A DNA stretch of 64,000 nt from Aequorivita sublithincola DSM 14238 (GTDB lineage Bacteria; Bacteroidota; Bacteroidia; Flavobacteriales; Flavobacteriaceae), in contig NC_018013.1 of the NCBI RefSeq assembly GCF_000265385.1, positions 957,001 through 1,021,000 on the forward strand. The letters are read 5' to 3'. Both the position numbers and the translations under genes were made by a program. A model generated the notes under the pieces. It had not been told where the DNA came from, ran no database searches, and worked only from the letters and a program-made list of their open reading frames with translations. Below are positions 44,083-52,475 of the stretch, piece after piece (position 1 is the stretch's first letter; every line of letters starts with the position of its first letter).

Positions 44083-44143
44083 CTCTGCGTTCTCTGCGCC
44101 TCTGCGGTGTATATTTAACCGCTAAGGCGCAGAGAACGCAAAG
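44083..44143. repeat. Long intergenic inverted repeat (18-bp arms)
   Basis: CTCTGCGTTCTCTGCGCC (44083-44100) pairs with its reverse complement at 44126-44143 with one mismatch; an inner GCGGT/ACCGC stem extends it. The words match the family found at 801-876 and 11737-11785. It lies 5 bases after the asparaginase stop and may double as a transcription stop or RNA-processing hairpin. Confidence 0.75.
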
Positions 44144-44165
44144 AAACCAAATTCAAAAATCAACC

Positions 44166-45482
44166 ATGACCGAAAAAAAATCCTTCCGCTCCGCTTTTAT
44201 TACCGTTACGGTCCTCTTCTTTCTTTGGGGATTCATCACAGTTTTAGTTGATAGTTTAGTCCCTCGATTAAAAGACGTTTTTGAGCTCAGTTATTTCCAA
44301 GCTGGGTTGGTTCAGTTTGCTTTTTTTCTCGCCTATTTTATAATTTCTGTTCCCGCGGGAGCTTTGCTTTCGCGAATTGGATACCAAAAAGGAATTATTG
44401 TGGGTTTAGTTACAATGGCCATTGGTTGTTTGCTTTTTTATCCCGCCGCCGCCGATAGACAATTTTGGATCTTTATGGTTGCATATTTTACGCTTGCTGG
44501 CGGAATAACAGTCTTGCAAGTAGCGGCCAATCCTTATGTTTCAGTTTTGGGAAGTGAGGATGGTGCATCAAGCAGATTAAACCTTTCACAAGCATTTAAC
44601 TCATTAGGAACAGCGATTGCTCCTTTAATTGGCGCTTCATTTTTATTGAGCGATACTATTAAGTCTTCAGAAGAAATTTCGGTTTTAACAGATATTGATA
44701 GAAGTTACTATTACGTTTCCGAAGCTTCCGCAGTACAAACACCTTTTCTTTATATTGCTGCATTTATAGGGCTTTTAGCGTTATTATTCGTCTTTATAAA
44801 ACTTCCGAAGATTTTAGAAAAAACTACGGTTGGTGGTTATGGAAAATTGCTAAAAAACAAAATCGTGATGCTCGGCGCTTTAGGTATTTTCCTTTACGTA
44901 GGTGCCGAAGTTGCCATTGGTAGTTATTTGGTGAATTATTTTATGAGCATGAATATTTCTGAAATAATTCTACAAAACGAAACCATGAAATACATTGCCG
45001 AACGTCTTCTAAACACAGATTTAAATTCAATTGATGCCAAAGCTATAGTGGGCGCATTTGTAGTATTTTATTGGAGCGGCGCAATGATTGGCAGATTTGT
45101 AGGTGCTTATTTAACTCGAATTATAAAACCCACCAAAGTGCTTTCAATTTTTGCATTTTTGGCGGTACTAATGCTTTTGGTTTCAATGAATTCAAGTGGA
45201 CTAACGGCAATGTGGTCTATTTTGGCAGTTGGACTTTTCAATTCCATAATGTTCCCAACAATTTTCGCATTGACTATTGACGGTTTAGGAGATTTAAAAC
45301 CGCAAGCTTCAGGTTTGCTTTGTATGGCAATTGTTGGTGGTGCAGTAATACCACCAATGTACGGGCTTTTTACAGATTCATTCGGTTTTAAAATTGCCTT
45401 ATTGTTGATAATTGCTTGTTATGCATACATTTTAATCTTTGGAATTTTAAAAGGAAAACAATCCTCAATTAGATATAATTAA
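44166..45482 (+). CDS. FucP-type sugar:proton symporter (MFS)
   Basis: A 438-residue transporter with 12 predicted helices. The start FFLWGFITVLVDSLVPRLKD and GGITVLQVAANPYVSVLG are the FHS (fucose-galactose-glucose) family signatures; the substrate-proton residues of FucP cannot be mapped with confidence. Given the neighbours it would import mannose, GlcNAc or the sugar released by the mannosidases and the asparaginase. It begins 87 bases after the asparaginase, with an inverted repeat between. Confidence 0.87.
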   Translation: MTEKKSFRSAFITVTVLFFLWGFITVLVDSLVPRLKDVFELSYFQAGLVQFAFFLAYFIISVPAGALLSRIGYQKGIIVGLVTMAIGCLLFYPAAADRQFWIFMVAYFTLAGGITVLQVAANPYVSVLGSEDGASSRLNLSQAFNSLGTAIAPLIGASFLLSDTIKSSEEISVLTDIDRSYYYVSEASAVQTPFLYIAAFIGLLALLFVFIKLPKILEKTTVGGYGKLLKNKIVMLGALGIFLYVGAEVAIGSYLVNYFMSMNISEIILQNETMKYIAERLLNTDLNSIDAKAIVGAFVVFYWSGAMIGRFVGAYLTRIIKPTKVLSIFAFLAVLMLLVSMNSSGLTAMWSILAVGLFNSIMFPTIFALTIDGLGDLKPQASGLLCMAIVGGAVIPPMYGLFTDSFGFKIALLLIIACYAYILIFGILKGKQSSIRYN

Positions 45483-45540
45483 AAAGCCTATCGTTTTATT
45501 AGAATTTAAATAGTATCTTAAATTCCAATTAACCAACCAT

Positions 45541-47493
45541 TTGAAAACCTCACTTTCAATTATACTTATTCTCCTCTGTTTTGTTGGGTATTCTCAAGAT
45601 GCCCAAAATACAAATGCAGCTGCTATTGATTCTGTTATAAAAGCAGTTGAAAAAATGTCTTCAGCAGATGATAAAATAGCCTCACTAAGCCAGTTTACAA
45701 GCAAACTCCGTTATGGTGCGGGAAGCTTGAGGTTAATTAAAAAATCTGAAGAGATTTCAAATAAGGCAAAGACACCAAAGTTACTTGCGACTACCTATTA
45801 TTATTACGGCAACTATTATTACTACAATTCAAAATTAGACTCTTCATTATATTATATTGAAAAATCCAAAGTGCTTATAAATGATGACGAACTCCCTTTT
45901 TTAAGGTCTTCTATCTTAAATACTGAAGGTGGCGTTTATGCCGTAAAAGGCGACATGCCCCAAGCCTTGGCACTTACATTGAAATCTAGAGAATTTATTG
46001 ATAAAGTAGATCCTTCAACATTAAATGAAGAAGAAACGAAGCGTTATAAATACCAACAGTTGTCCTTAGATAATAGCATCGCAAACTTCTACAATCAGAT
46101 GGAGGAATATGATAAAGCGACCCAATATTATGACAAAGGCTACAAATCCGCTTTAAAAGATAAGTCATACTTAGCCGCTGGGGTTTTTATTACCAACAAA
46201 GGCGATTTATATCTAAATACAGAAAAGTACGAGTTGGCGCTCAAAGCGTTTATTGAAGGAAAAAAACTAAAAGAAAAAGGAGAAGCTCCAGAATTATTAC
46301 TTGTAAACTCCGACTTAAACATCGGCATTGCCTACGCGCATCTTAGTGATTTTGAAAATGCTACATCCTATTTAAATAATGCAATTTCCTTTTATGATAA
46401 AACCAATATGTCCGGAAAACTTGCTGAATCCTATTTTTATAGAGGCGATTTATATGTAAAGCAGCAAAATTATAAGCTCGCCATTGCAGATTGTAAGAAA
46501 GCGAAAGAGATGACTTCTGAAACCCAGGATCTTCAAGTATATTCAAAAGCATGTAATTGTCTTTATATCGCTTTCAAAGAAACCGGAAACCATGAAGAGT
46601 CGTTAGAAAATTATGAGCAATATGTTGATGCTCGTGAAACCATATTCAACGAAAAAAACATAAAAAAGCAGACGCAGCAAGAGATGCAATTTGAATTCAA
46701 CAAAACCTCCGCTCTTAAAAATGCAGAGATTAATGCGCGTGAAAAGGAGAGTTTTCTATATTCAATCCTCGCGTTTATTGGGTTTTTATTCGCTGCCTTT
46801 TTAGGATTTTTCTTCTATAAAAACAGAAAGAAAAACCTAGTCTTAGCGAAACAGAAAAAACTATTGGAAGCAACCGTAGACGAGAAAAATGTATTGTTGA
46901 AAGAAACCCATCACCGTGTAAAAAACAGTTTTCAAATCGTTTCCTCCCTCCTTTATCTTCAATCTGAAAATATGGTAGATAAGGAAGCGCAGATAGCACT
47001 TCGCGAAGCATAGAACAGAGTGCGATCAATGGTTTTAATTCATCAAAGACTTTACAGCAAAGACCAACTTGTGGGTATTGACAGTAAAGAATATTTAGAA
47101 GCGCTAACAAAAGATATTTTTGAAACCCATCAATTCAAAAATGAAGTATTGCCTTATAAGTTGAACATTGAGCCTATTGTTTTAAGTATTGAAACCATTA
47201 CACCAATCGGCCTAATTTTAAACGAATTAATAGTAAATGTTTTGAAACACGCATATACTACTATTGCACCCGAAAGTATCCTTTCAGTAGATTTTAGAAA
47301 AAATAACGATGAATTACTTTTAAAAGTATCAGACAACGGAAATGGTTTTGAAGGTGAAATAAAAGATTCTTCCTTTGGAATAAAATTAATGAAGGCACTT
47401 TCAAAAAAACTGAAGGCAGAATTGAACTATGCCTCTTCGGTAAATAACGGGACCGAAGTGATTTTAACCATAAAAAAGTTTGAAATTCTTTAA
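45541..47493 (+). pseudogene. Sensor histidine kinase interrupted by an in-frame TAG
   Basis: Frame 45541-47013 (TTG start, MKTSLSIILILLCFVGYSQ signal) encodes a periplasmic TPR sensor domain, one membrane helix (SILAFIGFLFAAFLGFFFY) and the HisKA_2 motif LLKETHHRVKNSFQIVSS. It ends at TAG 47011-47013. The same frame continues without shift: NRVRSMVLIHQRL, then the ATPase domain with NELIVNVLKHAY (N box) and SDNGNGFEGEIKDSSFG (G1/G2). Related kinases read EAQNRV at this point, so CAG or CAA changed to TAG explains it. The phospho-acceptor histidine is upstream of the stop, so the first piece lacks ATPase activity. It may be a true nonsense mutation, read-through, or a sequencing error. Confidence 0.8.
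47020..47493 (+). CDS. ATPase-domain fragment of the interrupted kinase
   Basis: This is the piece downstream of the TAG, 157 residues if translated separately from GTG 47020 (MRSMVLIHQRLYSKDQ). It contains the whole HATPase_c domain (NELIVNVLKHAY, SDNGNGF, GIKLMKALSKK) but no phospho-acceptor histidine, so it could phosphorylate nothing alone. If both pieces were made, they might complement each other in trans, since kinases dimerise. Whether an independent start is used cannot be told. Confidence 0.6.
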   Translation: MRSMVLIHQRLYSKDQLVGIDSKEYLEALTKDIFETHQFKNEVLPYKLNIEPIVLSIETITPIGLILNELIVNVLKHAYTTIAPESILSVDFRKNNDELLLKVSDNGNGFEGEIKDSSFGIKLMKALSKKLKAELNYASSVNNGTEVILTIKKFEIL

Positions 47494-47512
47494 CCAATAA
47501 GAAAAATTCACT

Positions 47513-48199
47513 GTGAGCAAATTGAACATTTATATTGTTGAGGACGATCCAATTATCGCGATAACCATTGAAACTGCTTTAAAAAAGCAAGGATATAGTA
47601 TTTGCGGAAATGCAGACAATTTTGAAGAAGCCATAGCCGAAATAAAACAACATACCCCAGACTTAGTTTTAGTAGATATTCAACTGGACGGAGAAAAGGA
47701 CGGAGTAGATCTTGCCGAATGTTTGGATAAACTTGAAATGCCTTACCTCTATCTTACCTCTCAGACAGATCCACATACCATAAAACGAGTTAAGGAAACC
47801 CGACCGCTGGGTTACATTGTAAAACCTTTCACCGAAAATGGTTTAAGAACGAATATAGAAATAGCCTGGAACAATTATAAAAATGATGAGGAATACCTCA
47901 CTTTTTCTGCAAACAATGAATATTACAAAATCCGGCAATCGCAAATACTCTACCTAAAAGCATTTGATAACTACTGCTATGTAATGACTACAGAACGGGA
48001 ATATCTGGTTCCGAAAACACTAAAACATCTGGAAACCCAACTTAATTGCGGGAAATTCATAAAAACCCACCGCTCTTATATAGTTAATCTTCTAAAGATT
48101 GATGCTTTACGAACCGATTCACTACTCATAAACGACTTCGAAATACCAGTGAGTAATTCAAAAAAAACAAAGCTAAAACAGTTGTTGCAGGGTAAATAA
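47513..48199 (+). CDS. LytTR-family response regulator
   Basis: A 228-residue regulator with a GTG start at 47513. The receiver has IYIVEDDPIIAI, the phosphorylated aspartate in LVLVDIQLDGEKDG and the lysine in GYIVKPFTENGL. The LytTR DNA-binding domain fills residues 130-228 (ILYLKAFDNYCYVMTTERE, GKFIKTHRSYIVNL, PVSNSKKTKLKQLL). LytTR proteins bind tandem direct repeats of about 9 bp spaced 21 bp. Such a repeat lies directly downstream at 48206-48238. Its partner kinase is the interrupted gene just upstream, so the system may be inactive here. Confidence 0.9.
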   Translation: MSKLNIYIVEDDPIIAITIETALKKQGYSICGNADNFEEAIAEIKQHTPDLVLVDIQLDGEKDGVDLAECLDKLEMPYLYLTSQTDPHTIKRVKETRPLGYIVKPFTENGLRTNIEIAWNNYKNDEEYLTFSANNEYYKIRQSQILYLKAFDNYCYVMTTEREYLVPKTLKHLETQLNCGKFIKTHRSYIVNLLKIDALRTDSLLINDFEIPVSNSKKTKLKQLLQGK

Positions 48200-48205
48200 G
48201 TGCCG

Positions 48206-48238
48206 TTCACTAAAAAAAACAGCCCATTCACTAAAAAA
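48206..48238 (+). promoter_or_regulatory. Candidate LytTR operator: TTCACTAAAAAA direct repeat, 21-bp period
   Basis: TTCACTAAAAAA occurs at 48206-48217 and again at 48227-48238, exactly 21 bp apart, two helical turns. That is the geometry bound by LytTR dimers such as AgrA. A near-match -7 box, TAGACTTG, follows at 48269-48276, so the repeat sits at an activator position for the small membrane-protein gene. Confidence 0.5.
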
Positions 48239-48313
48239 TTCCGAAAATTTCTTCATAACAATCTATCTTAGACTTGTATATACTTCCCAGCAAGAGTTTA
48301 ATGAAAAGATTTA

Positions 48314-48634
48314 ATGATGAACAATGCATTAATTTACATAGCAGCTGGAGCAATTTTTGACACATTTGGAGACTTGTTGATGCAAAATTGGGTGTTGAAT
48401 AGTAACAAAACATACTTTGCTGGAGGAATGTTGTTTTATGTGGTAGGTTTGAGTTTTTTGGCTTATAGCTTCACATTTAAAAATATAGTAGTAGCGTCAG
48501 TTTTGTTTTTGATCGTGAATGTAGTTCTACTTTCATTGGTAAACTGGCTTGTTTATGACGAATCACTTTCATACCGAGAAATGGGTGGGCTCTGTCTAGG
48601 ACTTATGGCAATTGCGTTATTTGAATTTAATTAG
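48314..48634 (+). CDS. Small four-helix membrane protein, SMR-like
   Basis: A 106-residue protein with four hydrophobic helices (ALIYIAAGAIFDTFGDLLM, AGGMLFYVVGLSFLAYSF, VVASVLFLIVNVVLLSLVN, GGLCLGLMAIALF). Length and topology match the small multidrug resistance family, but the conserved helix-1 glutamate is replaced by aspartate in FDTFGD, so the substrate is doubtful. Second start at 48317 is equally likely. It lies 114 bases after the LytTR regulator behind a probable operator, and its transcript ends at the strong hairpin 48682-48713. Confidence 0.75.
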   Translation: MMNNALIYIAAGAIFDTFGDLLMQNWVLNSNKTYFAGGMLFYVVGLSFLAYSFTFKNIVVASVLFLIVNVVLLSLVNWLVYDESLSYREMGGLCLGLMAIALFEFN

Positions 48635-48681
48635 AAAAATAAATCATATAGTTACAATTGAAAATTTTCAATTGTTTTCAA

Positions 48682-48713
48682 AAAGAAAGCCACGGTGGGG
48701 CGTGGCTTTCTTT
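48682..48713. terminator. Strong terminator after the SMR-like gene
   Basis: AAAGAAAGCCACG (48682-48694) and CGTGGCTTTCTTT (48701-48713) form a perfect 13-bp stem with a 6-base loop; A- and T-rich flanks on both sides suit both strands. It lies 47 bases after the small gene's stop. Confidence 0.85.
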
Positions 48714-48822
48714 AAATAATTTTAAAAGAATACTGAATTTAGGATAAGGTAATGCTAACGTAGTGCTTTAGAGATTGAAAAAACGTTGATCACGTGTGCT
48801 TCAAATTTCAGTATTAAAAATG

Positions 48823-48850
48823 AAAGTCGCTTTTGAGGAGGAGCGGCTTT
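48823..48850 (-). terminator. Terminator of the cyanophycin synthetase gene
   Basis: AAAGTCGCT (48823-48831) and AGCGGCTTT (48842-48850) form a 9-bp stem with one wobble pair just past the minus-strand stop at 48857. On the minus strand it is followed by T-rich sequence. Confidence 0.6.
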
Positions 48851-48856
48851 CTCTTT

Positions 48857-51493
48857 TTAATTTGCAAAAGTTCTTTCACCGCTCGTTTCCTGTTCCTTAA
48901 ATTTCATTACAAGATCCAAAGCATCTGGAATTACGTCACTACACAGTATAATCAAAGAACCTTTTTTTGCATTTTTTACTGCAAAAGTGATTGCTTCTTT
49001 TTCTGAAGGAATGATGGTTGTTTTCTTTTTTGGGTCTTTAGACTGTATACCATCATTTAGCATTTTTATGATCTCTTCATCACTTCTTCCACGTAAATGC
49101 TTGTCCTGACGGATTATAATTTCGTCAAACATTTCGGCGGCAATGCTGCCTAATTCTTTAGTATCTTCTTCTCTTCTGTCACCCACTCCAGCTATGATTC
49201 CAACTTTTACAGTTGCTTCAAGATTATCAGTAAATTTTTGAAGCGCCCGCATTCCTGCCGGGTTGTGAGCATAATCTAGTAAAATTGAAAAGTTTTCAAA
49301 CTGAAAAAGATTCAACCTTCCAGGTGTTTGTGTAGCCGAAGGAATAAAGGTTTCCAAAGCAATTTTCATGTCTTCAATACCAATTCCTCGAACATTTGCA
49401 GCAATTACTGCTGGAAGAATATTTTGGATCATAAAAGTTGCCTTTCCACCATAAGTTAATGGGATGTTTTCAGCTTTCATGATGCGCATTTTCCAGGTTC
49501 CACGACAAAGGGTAACATAGCCATTTTCATAAACCGCAGTAATTCCACCTAGTTTTTGAAGTGCCTTTATTCGCGGATTTTCTTCATCCATAGAAAAAAG
49601 AGCGAGGTTGCAGTTTATGCTTCTTCGCATTTCGTAAACCAAATCGTCATCGGCGTTTAAAATTGCGTAACCTTCTGGCAAAACAGTTTCGGGAATTACA
49701 CCTTTTACTTTGGCTAGTTGTTCCACAGTATGAATTCCTTTAAGTCCCAAATGGTCTGCGGCAACATTAGTTACAATAGCAACATCACATTTTTTGAAAC
49801 CGAGACCTGCACGCAACAATCCACCGCGCGCACATTCCAAAACTGCAAAATTTACAGTTGGATCTTTCAAAACAAATTCTGCACTTGCTGGGCCCGTACA
49901 GTCTCCTTTCATCAACAATCTATTCTGAATATAAACACCATCACTTGTGGTATATCCTACTCTGTGCCCTTTCATTTTTGCAATATGTGCAATCAAGCGG
50001 GTTGTTGTGGTTTTACCATTAGTTCCGGTGATAGCGATGATTGGAATTCTACCTGTATCGCCGTGATTCGGGAATAATTTATCCACTACAGGAGCCGCCA
50101 CGTTTCGGGGAAGACCCGTTGTTGGCGCCAAGTGCATTCTAAATCCGGGACCAGCGTTCACTTCTAGCACAGCGCCGCCTGTGTCTTCCAAAGGCTGGCT
50201 GATGTCTGTAGTCATAATATCAATTCCACAAATATCAAGATCTATAATTTTTGAAATACGTTCCGCCATAGAAACGTTGGAAGGGTGTACAATATCCGTA
50301 ACATCTTCCGCAGTACCACCTGTGCTAAGGTTTGCGGTGTCTTTTAAAATTACAATTTCGTCTTTTTGAGGCACCGAATCTTCAGTATAACCTTTAGTCG
50401 CTAATATTGTTTTGGTAAGGTTGTTAATCGTTATTTTGGTGAGCACGTTCTCGTGACCGTAACCACGACGTGAATCTTTGTTTACTTCTTCAACAAGCTC
50501 TTTAATAGTCAATTTTCCATCGCCAATAACCTTTGCAGGCGTACGTTTTGCGGCGGCTACCAACACATTGTTTATTACTAGCAATCTGTAATCTTCGCCT
50601 GTTATATATTTTTCAATAATTACTTTATTTGAAACCTCTTTGGCTTCGTTAAAAGCAACAACGGCATCTTCATAATTATTAATATTCACCGTAATTCCAC
50701 GACCGTGATTACCATCTATTGGTTTCACAACTAGTGGAAAACCTACATAGCTGCAGGCTTCTTTCAAACTACTTTCGCGTGAAATAATATCGCCACGAGG
50801 TACTTGCACCTCAGCCTGCTCTAGAATGAATTTTGTGTCTTCTTTATCACACGCCAATTCCACACCAATACTACTGGTTTCGGAAGTAACGGTTGCTTGA
50901 ATTCTTTTTTGATTGGCGCCGTAACCCAATTGGCAAAGTGAATATTTATTTAAACGAATCCAAGGAATTCCACGTGCTTCAGCTTCTTCAACAATAGAAC
51001 CGGTACTTGGCCCTAAACGTTCGTCTTCACGAATTTCGCGCATTCTTTGAATATCTGCTTCCAAATCATAGTCTTCTCCGGCAATTAATGCTTCGCAGAT
51101 ATCAACGGCAGCTTTGGCGGCATAACGCCCTACATTTTCTTCTATATAACTGAAAACTACGTTGTAAACTCCCTTTTCGCCATAGGTGCGGGTTCTTCCG
51201 AAGCCAGTATCCATATCTGCTAAGGTTTGTATTTCCAGCGCAATATGCTCTATAATATGACCCATCCAAGTGCCGTCTTCCACTCTTTTGAAAAAACCAC
51301 CAGGTTCGCCCACGCTACAACGATGACTATACATAGTTGGAAACATTGTTTCCAGACGGCCGCTAAAACCTTCAATTTTATTTGAGGGTAGATCTTCCAT
51401 TTCCTCAAGGTCCAAGACCATAACAATTAATTTATGACGACGTACAGACCAGTAATTTGGTCCTCGCATAGCGTTGATTTCTCTAATTCGCAT
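48857..51493 (-). CDS. cphA: Cyanophycin synthetase
   Basis: An 878-residue protein, normal length for CphA1. An N-terminal domain (residues 1-160, including HIIEHIALEIQTL) precedes an ATP-grasp domain with DGNHGRGITVNI and LEVNAGPGFRMHLAP. A Mur-ligase-like domain follows with the P-loop ITGTNGKTTTTRLIAH near residue 490 and LLDYAHNPAGMRAL near 760. It builds the multi-L-arginyl-poly-L-aspartate polymer from Asp and Arg with ATP, without a template. The gene is divergent from the cyanophycinase gene, 97 bp apart, which suggests shared control. Confidence 0.92.
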   Translation of the reverse strand: MRIREINAMRGPNYWSVRRHKLIVMVLDLEEMEDLPSNKIEGFSGRLETMFPTMYSHRCSVGEPGGFFKRVEDGTWMGHIIEHIALEIQTLADMDTGFGRTRTYGEKGVYNVVFSYIEENVGRYAAKAAVDICEALIAGEDYDLEADIQRMREIREDERLGPSTGSIVEEAEARGIPWIRLNKYSLCQLGYGANQKRIQATVTSETSSIGVELACDKEDTKFILEQAEVQVPRGDIISRESSLKEACSYVGFPLVVKPIDGNHGRGITVNINNYEDAVVAFNEAKEVSNKVIIEKYITGEDYRLLVINNVLVAAAKRTPAKVIGDGKLTIKELVEEVNKDSRRGYGHENVLTKITINNLTKTILATKGYTEDSVPQKDEIVILKDTANLSTGGTAEDVTDIVHPSNVSMAERISKIIDLDICGIDIMTTDISQPLEDTGGAVLEVNAGPGFRMHLAPTTGLPRNVAAPVVDKLFPNHGDTGRIPIIAITGTNGKTTTTRLIAHIAKMKGHRVGYTTSDGVYIQNRLLMKGDCTGPASAEFVLKDPTVNFAVLECARGGLLRAGLGFKKCDVAIVTNVAADHLGLKGIHTVEQLAKVKGVIPETVLPEGYAILNADDDLVYEMRRSINCNLALFSMDEENPRIKALQKLGGITAVYENGYVTLCRGTWKMRIMKAENIPLTYGGKATFMIQNILPAVIAANVRGIGIEDMKIALETFIPSATQTPGRLNLFQFENFSILLDYAHNPAGMRALQKFTDNLEATVKVGIIAGVGDRREEDTKELGSIAAEMFDEIIIRQDKHLRGRSDEEIIKMLNDGIQSKDPKKKTTIIPSEKEAITFAVKNAKKGSLIILCSDVIPDALDLVMKFKEQETSGERTFAN

Positions 51494-51561
51494 AAGTTGA
51501 CGGATTTGTTAGTTTTGTATGAATTTGATAAAAGTATGATTAATTTTTCTAACAATTAGCG

Positions 51562-51569
51562 TATTTTTG
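51562..51569 (+). promoter_or_regulatory. Candidate -7 box for cyanophycinase
   Basis: TATTTTTG matches TAnnTTTG exactly, 21 bases before the start codon at 51591. No TTG is found at the usual -33 distance (TTA instead). It lies in the divergent promoter region shared with cphA. Confidence 0.45.
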
Positions 51570-51590
51570 CCGACAAATTTAAATTAATTC

Positions 51591-52463
51591 ATGGGCATAA
51601 AAGGAACACTAATCCCGATAGGTGGAAACGAAGATAAAGGAATTGAGCAAAGTGAAATATATACTTTGGAATATATTCAAGAAGGAATTCTATCTAGAGT
51701 GGTCCGTGAAAGCGGTGGCAGCGATGCAACAATCGTAGTTATACCAACAGCTTCAAGCATTCCCAATGAAGTAAGCGAAAATTATCTTCAAGCTTTTAAT
51801 AAATTGGGGTGTGAAAATGTTCATATCATGGACATCCGTAATAGAGCTGAAGCAGAAAATCCAGCTCATCTTGAATTAATGAAAAAAGCAGACTGCGTAA
51901 TGTTTTCGGGCGGAGATCAATCTAAAATTGTGCAATATATTGGCGGAACACTTTTGCATAAAATTATTGTGGAACGATACGAGAAAGAGAATTTTGTAAT
52001 AGCCGGAACAAGTGCAGGCGCTATGTGCATGAGCAAGGAAATGATAAAAGGCGGTGGTATTAAAGAAGCATTTACCAAAGGCGCAGTGCTTATGGGCGAA
52101 GGGATGGGCTTTATTCCAAACCTTATAATAGATTCACACTTTATTCGTCGTGGGCGTTTTGGACGACTTGCGGAAGCCGTTGCACGTTTCCCAGACCTAA
52201 TTGGTATTGGTCTGGCTGAAGATACTGGCTTAGTAATAAAGAAAGGAAATATGGCCGAAGTAATTGGCTCGGGAATGGTGATTCTTTTCGATCCAAGAAA
52301 ACTACAACACAATAACCAAAAAGTAGTTGTGGATGGAGCGCCAATGTCTCTAACCAATTTGAAAACACACATTCTTGCCAATGGTGATAAGTTGGATATT
52401 AAGAAGAAAAAAATAAAGATTTCACCTGTTCATATTGAAATGACAGATGTTCAGGTGGTTTAG
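51591..52463 (+). CDS. cphB: Cyanophycinase
   Basis: A 290-residue serine peptidase of the S51 family. The nucleophile elbow is GTSAGAMCMSKEM (Ser); GGDQSKIVQYIGGT and SHFIRRGRFGRL supply binding residues, and GIGLAEDTGLVI holds an acidic residue conserved in the family. It cuts cyanophycin to beta-Asp-Arg dipeptides from the C-terminus. There is no signal peptide, so it acts in the cytoplasm on stored polymer. It is divergent from cphA and convergent with the isoaspartyl peptidase that takes the next step. Confidence 0.92.
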   Translation: MGIKGTLIPIGGNEDKGIEQSEIYTLEYIQEGILSRVVRESGGSDATIVVIPTASSIPNEVSENYLQAFNKLGCENVHIMDIRNRAEAENPAHLELMKKADCVMFSGGDQSKIVQYIGGTLLHKIIVERYEKENFVIAGTSAGAMCMSKEMIKGGGIKEAFTKGAVLMGEGMGFIPNLIIDSHFIRRGRFGRLAEAVARFPDLIGIGLAEDTGLVIKKGNMAEVIGSGMVILFDPRKLQHNNQKVVVDGAPMSLTNLKTHILANGDKLDIKKKKIKISPVHIEMTDVQVV

Positions 52464-52475
52464 GTATTTAGGAAA

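Noticed and set aside
51917-52381. 154-residue minus-strand ORF inside cyanophycinase
   Set aside because: Antisense shadow of cphB; rich in Ser, Pro and Ile as expected for the reverse frame.
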